Shown one piece after another: positions 35,715 to 45,436 of a stretch of DNA of 64,000 nucleotides. The stretch is taken from the NCBI GenBank assembly GCA_002049455.2, contig KV918765.1, forward strand, positions 426,309-490,308, written 5' to 3'. The DNA is from Porphyra umbilicalis. Its lineage: Eukaryota > Rhodophyta > Bangiophyceae > Bangiales > Bangiaceae. The number at the start of each line of letters is the position of its first letter. Position 1 is the first letter of the stretch. Position numbers and translations under genes: made by a program. The notes below the pieces were generated by a model. The model had not been told where the DNA came from, did no database searches, and saw nothing but the letters and a program-made list of their open reading frames with translations.

Positions 35715-36440
35715 ACAGACGGTACACAGAGGGCAGGCACCCAGGCGCCCCTTCTTTCCCACGCACACGGGGCACTGGGCACACACGCGCAGCGTGGGTG
35801 GGGAAGGTCTTCCCAGGAGCAACCACCGCCGTGTCGCTCCTCCCCCCCGCACTTCACATGGCGGGGCAGCACACACAATCTCCGGCGAGAATCGGCGCGC
35901 CGGTCAAATCAGACGAGCAAGCAATCACAGTCACACACAGACACCCCCCCGCACGCTAGCGGCGCTGCGATCAGCCGGCACGGTCCGGCACGCCAGCAGA
36001 GCCACAGCCCGTTCCACACACACGACCAAAGAGGCACGTGGTTGGGCCATTGGTGGCCGACACGGTCAGATGTGCGCGAGGATATGCGGGCTGCCGCATT
36101 TTCCACATGACGCCCAGATCTCCGATCAGAATTCCACCATGTTGCTGTCTGTACGTCGCTTTCATATTGTACTTGTATTCTGTATTTATATCCCAAATGA
36201 CCGTGATGCTGTTCTCACCGGATAATCCGAGAGCGTTCTGCCCGCGTTGCTTGGTGACAGATACGTGGATTTGATTGTCGTGCCATGCGTTGTGCAACGC
36301 AGGGACCCGCTGCGCGCTCTGATTGGTCAATCTCCGACTCGTTTTAACCGCCGAGGCGGTGGAGACACATGCACGAGGGGGCCGATAAAGGCGGCAACGT
36401 CGGACCCGCCGGTCATCAGCCGACAGGCCCGCACTGTCCT
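35715..36440 (+). repeat. Upstream repeat of the 911-codon ParB-like gene
   Basis: It matches 48603-49236 plus 50204-50272, and in part 50265-50700. It holds module copy 3 and a conserved segment GACCCGCCGGTCATCAG that recurs at each copy. Confidence 0.75.
36192..36268 (-). repeat. Conserved 77-bp module, copy 3
   Basis: The dyad is intact (CGGAT-A-ATCCG on the plus strand). It lies about 375 bp upstream of ATG 36644, again pointing away from the gene it precedes. A TATAAATA follows on the minus strand at 36189-36182. Confidence 0.8.
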
Positions 36441-36643
36441 GTCCACACCACCCCCGGCGTGCACGCAGTTGCCTGAGGTGTGCGTGCGCACCGCTGCTCT
36501 TTCTCCCCAGGGACAGACCCCCGCGCTCACTCGCAGCGCCCTTCCCCCCCCCCCCCCCCCCCCCCGGCGCACTCCCCCTTGCCCATTCGTGGGTCCGACC
36601 CTGCGCTTCGTGTGGGCTGTTCGTCCCAACCCGCTGCTGTGGA

Positions 36644-39379
36644 ATGTCGCACGCCGTGGGCAACCTGGTGCCACGTGTGATTACCGTCGCGGACCTGTGT
36701 TTTCCGGACGAGTCTGCGCGGACGGTCGATGACGGGCACATTCGGAGCCTCAAGGCAGAAATCCTCAATGGGACCTTTATGGGCAACGTGTCCCGCATGG
36801 TCGTCTTTGTCCTACCAGGGGACCCTCCCCGCTACCGTCCCGTCCACGGCTTTCACCGTGGCAGCGCCTTGACGCAGTCGGTTCAGGAAGCCGTCCTCGA
36901 GCCGACGTTCCCGTTCTTCGTCGACGTAGTCTCATACGACAAAGGCCGCCCCCGCCATCTGAGTGACAGCGAGTGGGTCGGCTTGTCCATGCAACTGAAA
37001 GACATTGGCGACAAGCGCGCTGTCGTGACCCTGACGGACACGCTCAAGAGCGTCAAACTCCCGTTCGCAAGTGTGTGGGGCGACGACCCACTACCTTCCT
37101 ACGCCGTTGCCCAGTTGTTTCTGGCGAACCAGGCTGTCGCCGCGCTCTACACCAACGGCACTGTTCCGGTGGATCCGCAAGCCCGCGTCAAGGGGCTGAC
37201 CACGGTCGTCCTCGCGGTGTGGCCGTTCCTGGACAGTCCACGCGCCTGGGCGGAGTTCCTCAGGATCACCCACTTTCAGCGCTTTGGTCGAGGCTACCCG
37301 CAGAAGCGGTACTCCATGAGCATGCTCGGCAAACCGTCTTTCCGATTGCCGCTGGCCGACTTGGATCCGGCGCTCGGCTCATCGGCGCTCTCCGACTCGG
37401 TGCGCTTCGTTATGATGAGGACCGCGGAGGCTGGGCTTGATCTGCACACTGGCCATGTGGATGATGCGCGGGCGCGAGATGCGGAAAAGTCGCCCAAACT
37501 CTCCGTTCCGGTCGCCTCTGACCTGATCTCTGCCGTCTGCAAGTACGTGTTTGGCATGGTCGCGTGTGCCAAAGGTCAAGCGGACGTCCTCGACAACCCC
37601 ATCCTCGATCTACACGACGGTGCCCCCGTCGTTCCGTCGGTCTCGATCGTGGACGCGTTTCGCTTCTTTCGTGAACCAAAGAATTCGGCGGCTGGACTCG
37701 TGTCGTCGTCAGCGGCTATTGGCAGCATGGCTGAGTTGTTTGTTGACAAGGCCACGCGCCTGCGAGCACTCGTTCGCTCGTCACTGGCTGATGGGGGCGC
37801 GCAAGTGCCGTGGGGCATTGCAGGTGTCACGGACGACCCCGCGCTGTTGTCGGAACCTTTCCCGGCTGAGGACTCGACTGACGGAGCGCGTTCGAGGCTG
37901 TCGGCGTCGCCTCCTCCCGCCGTTTCTGAGGACGACGAAACAAACAAGTCCGGCGGCGGCATGCTCGCCTACGTTGCAGGCTTGAACATGAGCCAGGACT
38001 CTGGTGCATCTGCTGGGGACCCCAGCGACACAGCTGCGGCGGCCGGTGGCGCACCTGCGGTGGAGACCCATGGTGCTGCTGCAAAGGGCGGTGAGTCGCC
38101 TCCTGCGGACCCGCCTGGTGCTCCTGCAGGGCGCAGCGGCGCGCCTGGAGAGGCCCCGCCCGCTGCTCCTGCTCGGGGCGGTGAGTCACCTCGAGCAGAC
38201 TCGTCTGCGCCACCTGCGGTCGTCCCGGCGGCGCCGGGCGGTGAGTCGCCTGGTGCGGACCCGCCTGGTGCTTCTGCAGGGCGCAGCGGCGCGCCTGAAG
38301 AGGCCCTGCCCGGTGCTCCTGCTCGAAGCGGTGAGTCGCCTCGAGCAGACCGCCGTGCGACACCTACAACCGGCCGCGATTCGGGTGGAGCGGGTGGCGG
38401 AGCGGCCCCTACGGGGGACGCAGTGCTTCCCGAGCGCGACGCCGGGCAGCCGCGTGCGTCGACGCCACCGGCGGGGTCGTCACGTGGTGGCCGCGCGTTG
38501 AAGTCATCGACAAAGTCGTCACGTCGCGGCCGCAAGGCCACTCCCAAGACGCCCGTCAAGGGGGCACGCGCGTCGACCAACCCGACTCTATCCGGCGTGA
38601 CGCCCGAAGACAGGACGCCGCGAGGTGCGCGCACCAGGGCGGCGGCCGCCTTGTCGTCTGCCACGCCCTGCAACGCGCAGGACGTGCTACCGTCCGCCTC
38701 CACGGCCGGGCGCGGCTCGGCCTTGGTCAAAGAGCCGCCCGCCCGACCGCCCAAGACCATCGTCGGGACGGATCACGAGCTTCCGTATCGGCAGCTGGGC
38801 GGCGTCCAGACCCGGCTTGCGCCGCTGATAGACGATGTGACGCGTGCACGACCACCAGAGCCTGACCACACCCGCAAGCAGGACGCGGTAGGCTCGATCG
38901 CACGGCGGAGAGTTCTCTTACATGCCGGGCACGCCGCGTTGGAGCTGCCTGTCGGTGCGTGGGTCGACACTGAGTTTGCCATCCTGAGGTCTGGCCTCCT
39001 CCACGCCAATCACGTGCAGACGTACGTGAGGGACAGTGACCCACCCACCCGGGTCGCGACACATAAGGTGCATACGGGTGTGTCGGCGTACCGGGCACGT
39101 TTTGCTTCCCTGTTCAGTGGCCGGTTTGTCCGTGGGCACGCGGTGCTGCCACACGCAGCAAGCGCACTGATGATGGGCGATGCGGGTACCACCGTGTCTT
39201 TCGTTTTGTGGACCCTGCTGTGCGGCCCCATGGATGGGCAGCCCCCTCTGACCGACAACGTTCGAGCGGCCGAACACTTCCATGAGGCGATTTCGACCAA
39301 CGGCGGTGACGACGATCAGCACCGGCTCCAAGCCCACCTCGACCTGTTTCTCACCCTCCTGTTTGCGCACATGTCATAG
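36644..39379 (+). CDS. Second ParB-like protein family, 911 codons
   Basis: The ATG at 36644 opens a long frame ending in TAG. Residues 10-80 follow the ParB N-terminal pattern: VITVADLCFP, then DDGHIRSLKAEILNG (the H-I-x-x-L-x-x-x-I helix), a beta strand MVVFVL, and YRPVHGFHRGSA (residues 64-75; the broken copy reads VDGFHRGSA) as the GxHRxxA-type motif. The middle (80-440) is globular with no family I recognise. Residues about 480-600 hold a Pro/Ala/Gly repeat of roughly 45 residues (units containing PPGAPAGRSGAPGEAPP). A basic segment (SSRRGRKATPKTPVKG) resembles a DNA-binding or nuclear tail, and a globular C-terminal part follows. The same frame continues after the TAG for another 250 codons. 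The likely role is DNA binding for the mobile element, by analogy to ParB-type proteins; nuclease or CTPase activity cannot be judged. Confidence 0.7.
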   Translation: MSHAVGNLVPRVITVADLCFPDESARTVDDGHIRSLKAEILNGTFMGNVSRMVVFVLPGDPPRYRPVHGFHRGSALTQSVQEAVLEPTFPFFVDVVSYDKGRPRHLSDSEWVGLSMQLKDIGDKRAVVTLTDTLKSVKLPFASVWGDDPLPSYAVAQLFLANQAVAALYTNGTVPVDPQARVKGLTTVVLAVWPFLDSPRAWAEFLRITHFQRFGRGYPQKRYSMSMLGKPSFRLPLADLDPALGSSALSDSVRFVMMRTAEAGLDLHTGHVDDARARDAEKSPKLSVPVASDLISAVCKYVFGMVACAKGQADVLDNPILDLHDGAPVVPSVSIVDAFRFFREPKNSAAGLVSSSAAIGSMAELFVDKATRLRALVRSSLADGGAQVPWGIAGVTDDPALLSEPFPAEDSTDGARSRLSASPPPAVSEDDETNKSGGGMLAYVAGLNMSQDSGASAGDPSDTAAAAGGAPAVETHGAAAKGGESPPADPPGAPAGRSGAPGEAPPAAPARGGESPRADSSAPPAVVPAAPGGESPGADPPGASAGRSGAPEEALPGAPARSGESPRADRRATPTTGRDSGGAGGGAAPTGDAVLPERDAGQPRASTPPAGSSRGGRALKSSTKSSRRGRKATPKTPVKGARASTNPTLSGVTPEDRTPRGARTRAAAALSSATPCNAQDVLPSASTAGRGSALVKEPPARPPKTIVGTDHELPYRQLGGVQTRLAPLIDDVTRARPPEPDHTRKQDAVGSIARRRVLLHAGHAALELPVGAWVDTEFAILRSGLLHANHVQTYVRDSDPPTRVATHKVHTGVSAYRARFASLFSGRFVRGHAVLPHAASALMMGDAGTTVSFVLWTLLCGPMDGQPPLTDNVRAAEHFHEAISTNGGDDDQHRLQAHLDLFLTLLFAHMS

Positions 39380-40132
39380 GCCCACGTGCGTGTGAATGCT
39401 GCGACGTTCCGTTCGAAACGCAAAGCAGATGGTGGTCGGGTCTACGTGACGGGGGAGTGCGCTCCGGCTGGTGAGCCGTGGCGCTTTGGGGACGCCACGC
39501 GCCGTCCGGTCATGGACAACGGCGACGCACTGTCCACCGTCGACACTGGGGAAGGTGTCATGGCAATTACCACGTCCGTCAATGCGCACGCGTTTTGGGT
39601 TTGCCCCAGTGACGTGGATCGACCCCGCCTGATCGCCGTCCCTCCCTTTTCCGTCTTGTTGGTGTGTGACTCGGTTGTTCGCGCGTGGCCGTCGCGGGAG
39701 ACGATTGCGCGCGTGGCCATTGCACTCGCAGCAGACGCGTCCTCCCATGGCCTGCAACTGGCCATGCGGGACGCTCTGCCGTTTCTGGGCCCGGCGCCGC
39801 CCCTGCGCACGGGCGAAGCCAAGGTGTACGACATCCATTTTGACCACAAGCAACGCCACGCCGTCCCGGGGCCGGCCTTCCCCCAGCCCTATGCCTGGAA
39901 CCCGCGGAATGTGGCAGACAAGCAGCACCTTTTTCGCGAGTGGCAGACGCCGGTGGCGATGAGCGATTTTCGAACTGTGCGGCAGACGAAAAGGATGGCG
40001 AATGCCATCGAGTCGCTGAATGACACGACCGTTGATGACGGTTTTGAGCAGGGGAGTGGGTCCAGCTCAGAGTCCAGCGGAAAATGGACGTCGTCGTCCT
40101 CGACGGACACTCGCGCGGCCGGGGGTGCGTAG
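39380..40132 (+). CDS. In-frame continuation of the 911-codon gene after a TAG
   Basis: Directly after TAG 39377-39379 the same frame is open for 250 codons to another TAG. The sequence (SKRKADGGRVYVTGE, then FWVCPSDVDRPRLIAVPPF) looks globular, and the C-terminal 40 residues are Ser/Glu/Gly-rich. The first ATG inside is at 39512, and there is no intergenic space for a promoter. The natural reading is therefore the C-terminal part of the upstream protein, reached by a recoded UAG, or split by a nonsense mutation. No family is recognised. Confidence 0.55.
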   Translation, partial: AHVRVNAATFRSKRKADGGRVYVTGECAPAGEPWRFGDATRRPVMDNGDALSTVDTGEGVMAITTSVNAHAFWVCPSDVDRPRLIAVPPFSVLLVCDSVVRAWPSRETIARVAIALAADASSHGLQLAMRDALPFLGPAPPLRTGEAKVYDIHFDHKQRHAVPGPAFPQPYAWNPRNVADKQHLFREWQTPVAMSDFRTVRQTKRMANAIESLNDTTVDDGFEQGSGSSSESSGKWTSSSSTDTRAAGGA

Positions 40133-40551
40133 TGCTCCCTCCCGTCATTGTCATGTTTTTGCGCCTGTCGTTTATTTTTCTTTTTACCCGCTGCGTGTGG
40201 TGTATGCCTTTGCTTTCTTCACGTTTTGTATTCTTTTCTCACCATTTCCTTGTCATTTGTGCAGACAGTCTGTTGTGTATGGCCCTTCTCCATCAGTTCA
40301 TTGCAGCGCACGCAAGTCCATGTATTTGTCACCAAGCAACGCCGCTGGAACGCTCTCGGATTATCCGGTGAGAACAGCGTCACAGTCATCTGGCAAAACA
40401 AGTAGATCGAACTACATTTGTTGAACAACGCCGGTACCGTCGAGGGATTCCCCACGTGTCTGCCGTGCGCGTCGACCCGACGTGGGGCACTGCGACAGTG
40501 TGGGCAGTGAGGCCCCCAGGACAGGGTCGCCACCTGCCTGTGTGGAGCCCA
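40133..40551. other. Spacer with T-rich tract and module copy 4
   Basis: A pyrimidine-rich stretch (40140-40270) looks like a 3' UTR. The module at 40317-40394 and its right flank to about 40485 match 33876-34045 and 63288-63455. Confidence 0.55.
40317..40394 (+). repeat. Conserved 77-bp module, copy 4
   Basis: This is one of the best-preserved copies, with CGGAT-T-ATCCG intact. It lies between the 911/250-codon gene and the Ulp1-like gene, inverted relative to copy 3, so copies 3 and 4 bracket the ParB-like gene as an inverted pair. Confidence 0.8.
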
Positions 40552-41622
40552 ATGCATAAAAGGGGGAGCCCGCGACAATCCAGAGCCCGCCCGCCGATCA
40601 CGGTCGAGGCGTTTGTGCGCGGCTCCCGCCGTGCTGCGGCCGCTGAGGGTCCACCCGACCCCCTCGTGGCCGACGCGCCCCGGTCTGGTGTGACCATCGT
40701 CCTACCGATCCGTGAATCCGCCTCTACCCGTGAATACGCAATTACCACGAGGGAGCGCGACGCGCTGCACACTGGCACCATGCTACGCGATGAGACGGTC
40801 GACAAGATTGGTCATCTGCTCATGTCGCTCCACTGGTCTGAGCGAGAAGCTGGCGCCACGTGGCTGATGCCGTCTGCCACGGTCGGAATGATTCTGGGTG
40901 GCTACTCTGCCGACCGCTCTGGTGTTGGCGGCGGGGTGCGCCCCGCGACTGACGCGCGGTGGGCGTCTGATCCGTCAAAGGCCTTCCACTCCACGCTTTG
41001 GCGCAATACTGCGAGGACGTCGCCATTCACGATGGAGACGGTCTTCCTCCCTATCGTCACGGGGCAGCATTGGATCCTGGCGGTTCTTTGTGGTTTGCAA
41101 GGTCTGCTAAAGGACTTGCACCTGGAGGCCGCCAAAACCAAGGTCGAGACCGGCCGCCGACGGCTCGATGCGCCCGTCGTCTAGCGGGGGAGGCTCCACC
41201 GATGCCAACTCTTGATGTTTGACTCGGCGGTCGGTTTCTGCAACCACGAGCACGTGGCCGCGTCTGTGCGCGCGTGGCTGTTGGAGGAGTTTCGTTGGCG
41301 GCACACGGAGTTGCCACCCAATCGGCCCGTGTTGGCCCGCTTCCTTGGTGGCGTCGTCCTCTGGACACTCGTGCGCACCGGCCCGCAGGCCACGGGCAGC
41401 TTGACTTGTGGGGCCTTTGTCTTGGAAGCGCTGCACACATGTCTTGTTACGAGCGCAGGCAAACATGCTGCATTGTTGGGAAAGGAGTGGCACTCGCACA
41501 AATGTGACGGTCGAGATTGGGTGCTCGGCGAGGATGCCGGTCCACGGTTTTTGGAGTGGATGACATCGTTTCTAGACGTGTCCACGTCTCGTCCCGTCGA
41601 TGGGAGTGTGGTTGTGGTGTAG
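40552..41622 (+). CDS. Ulp1/C48-like cysteine protease with one in-frame TAG
   Basis: A frame from ATG 40552 is interrupted once, by TAG 41182-41184, and runs on in the same frame to TAG 41622. The C48 catalytic set is split by the stop: LRDETVDKIGHLLMSL (start of the fold) and VTGQHWILAVL (His with following Trp) lie before it, LMFDSAVGF (Asp) and PQATGSLTCGAFVLE (Gln and nucleophile Cys followed by Gly) after it. The order His, Asp, Gln, Cys and the spacing fit SUMO/NEDD8-type proteases, a family often carried by large eukaryotic DNA transposons. The ATG overlaps a TATA-like GCATAAAAGGG, so the true start may be later, for example at the Met before LRDE. It is probably part of the same mobile element as the ParB-like genes. 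Confidence 0.75.
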
Positions 41623-41982
41623 TGCTTTTTTTTTTCTTTTTCCCACCCCCATTCTGGGGACGCCCCCCATTTGGTCCTTGACCGCGCCAGCGGATCCCCA
41701 CGGTGAATGATCAGGCGTGTGTGGGCTGCCGTTGGTTGACCGTCGACCACGCTGCGCGGTCGGGCTGATGCCCCGTCCAATCCACCCCATTTGCTGCCTG
41801 TTGGCGCTGGCAGGGCCGCTGTGCAGGATCTGCGCCGGTTTTGGTCAAGACGGGTGGCAGCCGTCGGCTACGCATCACTGGCCGCGCGTCGGTGGTCCCG
41901 TGTCGTGCTCCACCCCCCACGCGACCTGGCTCTCGCGGACACCACCCCCGAGACGGCGTGGCGCCGTGCCGACACCCCCCAG

Positions 41983-42729
41983 ATGGCGTCTGCTGCACCG
42001 CCCCCGCCTCCTCCTCGCGGGCCACGTGTGCCTCCGACTCCCCCTGCTTCCGCTGTAATGGCGCGGGGACGGCCCCGCCACCAGCCTGTGCGGGCAGAGG
42101 TGTTGAAGGAATCCGCCATCCCATCCACCCGCATGACCGAGATGCTGAGGCTCCATGAAGGCCACGCGCCGACGCCGGGTATCGAGGAGACGACAGGGAG
42201 AGGGGCGCCCCTGCCGTGGGCCAACCCGCCGGGCAAGCGCACCCGGCGCCTGGCCCGTGCCAGTGGCAGTGGGCGGCCACCCCCCGCCACGGCCTCGACC
42301 TCGACCACCAAAAACGACGAGGCGGTGGCGCCGCCAGAGGCGACGGCCGTTGGTGGTGGTGCTGCGGGAGCGTCTCCCCCCGTGACAGCCGGGCCACGCG
42401 GCCGACCGCCCGCTGCGGCCGGCAACCGGAATGGCGGTGGCGACACGTCGGTCGCTGGAAGGCCTGACCGCCCCGACGGCCGGCCGGCACCCTCCGACGG
42501 CTCCGGGGGTATTGCTGGGGCGAGGCCCTCGACGCGGAGCGGTCGTGTCGCCGCGCCTGGTCCGGCGGCGAGTGTCGCAGCGGGCACCGTCGACGAGGGC
42601 AGCAACAGTGGCAGCAACGACGAACAAGATGATGGCGGTGAAGTGGACTATGAACCGTACCGTCCGAAGCGCGCGCGGCCTGGGGTGGGCGCGCCCGTGG
42701 GGTCTACCAAGCGCGGCCGTCGCCGGTGA
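41983..42729 (+). CDS. Pro/Arg/Gly-rich nuclear-type protein, unknown function
   Basis: An open frame of 248 codons from ATG 41983 ends in TGA. It is open upstream to about 41740 in the same frame as the protease gene, with a segment (VQDLRRFWSRRVAAVGYASLA) that looks coded. A spliced link to the protease gene, with an acceptor such as GCTGTGCAG near 41826, is possible. The protein is low complexity, with basic patches (GKRTRRLAR), an acidic stretch (SNDEQDDGGEVDYEPY) and a basic C terminus (KRGRRR). No family is recognised. Confidence 0.5.
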   Translation: MASAAPPPPPPRGPRVPPTPPASAVMARGRPRHQPVRAEVLKESAIPSTRMTEMLRLHEGHAPTPGIEETTGRGAPLPWANPPGKRTRRLARASGSGRPPPATASTSTTKNDEAVAPPEATAVGGGAAGASPPVTAGPRGRPPAAAGNRNGGGDTSVAGRPDRPDGRPAPSDGSGGIAGARPSTRSGRVAAPGPAASVAAGTVDEGSNSGSNDEQDDGGEVDYEPYRPKRARPGVGAPVGSTKRGRRR

Positions 42730-43641
42730 ACAGGCCGTGTGGGGTACTGACGTTTGTCTGCGTTTGTGGTTTTTGTTCAATAGGGTCCCTTCCGTACAAC
42801 GCAACCACACGCGACGGACGCGAGACGGTCCGCTTTGTCCACCGCGTCCGAGTGGGTGGTGGGGGCATCAGAGGCCCTCAGCGATCCTATCAAAACGGTG
42901 CGTCCCCGCCCGCCACACTCCGTCAATGCTGTCGTCTCGTTGACACCCGCTCCTGTCAGTTCCCCTTCCCCAACGGGGTTGCCGAGCACCGCGCCCCGTG
43001 ACGGCGGCAGGGGTGCCTACTGTGCAGCAGCACTACGAACCGTTTGGCATGCGTCTGATGGGAAAGAAACGGGCCGACGTGGGATGCTGGAAAACACGCA
43101 CACAAATAGCCCCGGCACCGGTACAGTCCATATCCGGTTATGTGCGCTCCAGTGGTCTAGCACCCCGCTATGTATAGATGTGGGAGAGCAGGGAAAAAAG
43201 CATTTTTTCGGTCGCGGCACGCACACTGACGCCCCCCCCAGTTCCTGCGTCCCGGCGACATGAGCGGACATTGGCTGTACACACAGTGTAGGTCGTCCCA
43301 CCACCAGTGTGGTACTGACGCGTGGCGGGTCCTCCGACCAAAAAGCATTGTCAGGGGCGCGCCTCTGACACTGTGTCCCATTTGTGTGCATTCGTGCGCG
43401 CCCCGGGTGGACGTTGGGTCTCAACAGGGGGCACGTGGACGCGCTGAGCGCCGCACACAAAGACCGGCAAGAGCGCCCCCGCGGCCAGTGCTGCAACACG
43501 GTCGTCTTGTGGTGCCACCGCTCACCATGCCCACCCCCGACGCGACCACCGCCGGGCCGTTTCCGCGGGCCCCCCACCACCGTGCGGGCGCCCCAGTCTG
43601 TACCCTCTCCCCCCCCCTCCCCCCCCGCCCTGTGTTCACCA
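42730..43641. other. Spacer between accessory genes
   Basis: No gene is supported. A CATATCCGGTTATGTG segment near 43130 resembles the ATAACCGGATAT segments near 35200 and 47300 and may be a shared promoter motif. Confidence 0.4.
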
Positions 43642-44166
43642 ATGGACAGGCAGGACGTCTGGTTAGGGCGCATCCGCGAGAGTGGCTGTTGGTTTGCCTC
43701 TTCGCAAGAGTTGGACACGGACGATGTTGATACGTTCCTTGTCGAGGGGATCAAGGTCGCTGTGAAAACCCGACCGCTGTGGTGCATCCACCTTGCTCGC
43801 AACGGGTTGACGAAGCTGAGCTGCTTTGGATGGTCGACGGCGTGGGGTGTGCGTGTGCTCGACATCTCGTTCAACCCCTTGCGCCATTGGCCCAGAGATC
43901 CCCTCCGAGCGCTTGCCGCGACGCTGCGCTCCCTCACCGCGACCGACTGTCCCTTTACTACCGCGGACGTGACGGGGCTGGTGCACGTGCGGTGGTTGGA
44001 CCTCGCACGCAACCAGTTGCGCGCACCGCCGGATAGGCTCGCAGGCCTGACCAACCTGGACGTCCTCAATTTGGCCGACAATCAGATCACCGCCCGAGAC
44101 TGGCCGGCGTTTGTGGCCAACATTGTCAATGTCGAGCACAACCCCGTGTGTCGGTCCCCGGGCTAG
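43642..44166 (+). CDS. Leucine-rich repeat protein, N-terminal part
   Basis: The ATG at 43642 opens 174 codons to TAG 44164-44166. Five LRR-like units are visible: CIHLARNGLTKL, VRVLDISFNPLRHWP, LRSLTATDCPFTTAD, VRWLDLARNQLRAPPDRLAG and LDVLNLADNQITARD. The LxxLxLxxNxL pattern is clear in at least three. LRR domains bind proteins, so a partner-recognition role is likely. The frame continues after the TAG into an acidic repeat protein without any gap. Confidence 0.65.
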   Translation: MDRQDVWLGRIRESGCWFASSQELDTDDVDTFLVEGIKVAVKTRPLWCIHLARNGLTKLSCFGWSTAWGVRVLDISFNPLRHWPRDPLRALAATLRSLTATDCPFTTADVTGLVHVRWLDLARNQLRAPPDRLAGLTNLDVLNLADNQITARDWPAFVANIVNVEHNPVCRSPG

Positions 44167-45147
44167 TCGGTTTCCGTGACATCCCGGAATGGCGACGCCG
44201 ACCCGACCGTCGTCGGTCTGTCGCGGGAACTTCCCGCCCCGCCGCGACTCGCAGCCGTCCCCGCCGATGCGAACGGTGGGGCGACGGACGACGAGGGCGC
44301 TGCAAGCCACCCACCCGTGGTGGACGATGGGCAGGAGGAGGACGAGACCGCCGCGGACGGCGGCCGGGAGAAGGAGACGCCCAGCTCTGCAACGCTCGAC
44401 CAGATGGTGGACTGTCCCGCGGACGAGGACGACGACAAGGACGGCAGTACCGACGAGGAAGACAGTACCGACACGGACGGCGGCGACGAGGACGGCAGTG
44501 CCGACACAGACGACGACGACGAGGATGCCAGTGCCGACGCGGACGACGACAAGAAGAAGGGCAGTGGCGACGCGGACGACAAGGAGGGCGGCTGTCGTGA
44601 CGCGGACGGCCAGAAGAAGGGCAGTGGCGACGCGGACGACAAGGAGGGCGGCAGTGGTGACGCGGACGACAAGAAGGGCGGCAGTGGCGACGCGGACGAC
44701 AACGAGGACAGTGAGGGCATCTGCGAGTCAGACCTGGATGTCTCAGACATGGTCGACGCGGACGAGGGAGCCGCCACGGCAAACGATCCCATGCAGGTGG
44801 ACCCCCGTGAGGACGGCGTCGCGACTGGGTGTGGCACGTTCGCCGGCTCTGTCAACGGCGTTGTCGAGGATGGCGGGAAGGGTGGCGACGATCAACATGA
44901 CGGGGTGGGCGTCGATATGGGCGGTGTGGTCGACGGTGGTGACGCCAATAGGGCGGCTGGCTGGGTGGGGGGTGCCATTGTCCCGGCCTGCTGGCGGGTG
45001 GGGCTCATGACGTGGGCTCATAGCCACAGGGGGGTGGCCGCGACCGCAGACGGGCCCCTCTGGGCCCCGTTGTATTCGTTGGGGCGGACGCAGTGCGTCT
45101 GTCGGACAACAGTAAAAAACACACACGCAGATCGACTCGTCTGCTGA
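44167..45147 (+). CDS. Acidic Asp-rich repeat tail, in frame with the LRR part
   Basis: Directly after the TAG the same frame is open for 326 codons, ending in TGA. The centre is a highly acidic repeat array with units such as GSGDADDKEGG and DADDKKGGSGDADD, recurring every 11-20 residues. The ends are less biased. The stretch has no ATG near its beginning and no room for a promoter, so it is best read as the C-terminal part of the LRR protein. Acidic tails of this kind often bind histones or basic proteins; that is inference only. Confidence 0.55.
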   Translation, partial: SVSVTSRNGDADPTVVGLSRELPAPPRLAAVPADANGGATDDEGAASHPPVVDDGQEEDETAADGGREKETPSSATLDQMVDCPADEDDDKDGSTDEEDSTDTDGGDEDGSADTDDDDEDASADADDDKKKGSGDADDKEGGCRDADGQKKGSGDADDKEGGSGDADDKKGGSGDADDNEDSEGICESDLDVSDMVDADEGAATANDPMQVDPREDGVATGCGTFAGSVNGVVEDGGKGGDDQHDGVGVDMGGVVDGGDANRAAGWVGGAIVPACWRVGLMTWAHSHRGVAATADGPLWAPLYSLGRTQCVCRTTVKNTHADRLVC

Positions 45148-45165
45148 AAACAATACATCGGAATA

Positions 45166-45337
45166 TTGCTGTCTTCCCTATTTTGGCCGATGCCGTCGAT
45201 GTCAAGAGGGGCGATCAACTGTGCGAAGCTGCTTCTCAGCCATCCATTCAGCTGAATAAAGTCGTTTGACCAATGGGCAGTTGACCGGGACCCTGTCTTG
45301 ACTTTGACCACATCGGCCAAAATTGGGAAGACAGCAA
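45166..45337. mobile_element. Stowaway/mariner-like MITE, 172 bp, TA target duplication
   Basis: The ends TTGCTGTCTTCCC and GGGAAGACAGCAA are inverted copies, and the similarity continues inward through ATTTTGGCCGATG with one mismatch. Both ends are flanked by TA (45164-45165 and 45338-45339). It has no coding capacity. Confidence 0.7.
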
Positions 45338-45360
45338 TACTGCGATCATACCAAGAAAGT

Positions 45361-45436
45361 CCAAGGATTTGTCGTCCTCCACCGCCGTGGGGATGCTCTC
45401 GGATTATTCGGTGAGAATAGGTGCACGGTCATCTGA
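45361..45436 (+). repeat. Conserved module, copy 5 (degraded)
   Basis: GCTCTCGGATTATTCGGTGA and GCACGGTCATCTG are kept; one arm of the dyad has a substitution. It lies downstream of the LRR/acidic gene. Confidence 0.6.

Larger units (their letters stand above)
33531..36643. other. Divergent regulatory spacer between two ParB-type genes
   Basis: The stretch separates the minus-strand ParB-like copy A from the plus-strand 911-codon ParB-like gene. It contains two intact and one degraded copy of the 77-bp module, a perfect palindrome TATAGCA-GCG-TGCTATA near 34588, and from 35715 rightward the repeat shared with 48603-52650. No gene is supported. Confidence 0.6.

Noticed and set aside
35971..36798. 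Minus-strand frame that translates the conserved module (VTKQRGQNALGLSGEN)
   Set aside because: Indels between module copies break the frame, so the conservation is not at protein level.
36180..40405. A defined transposon bounded by module copies 3 and 4
   Set aside because: Homology between copies A and B continues well past the module on both sides, so the module is not shown to be a terminus; no target duplication was found.
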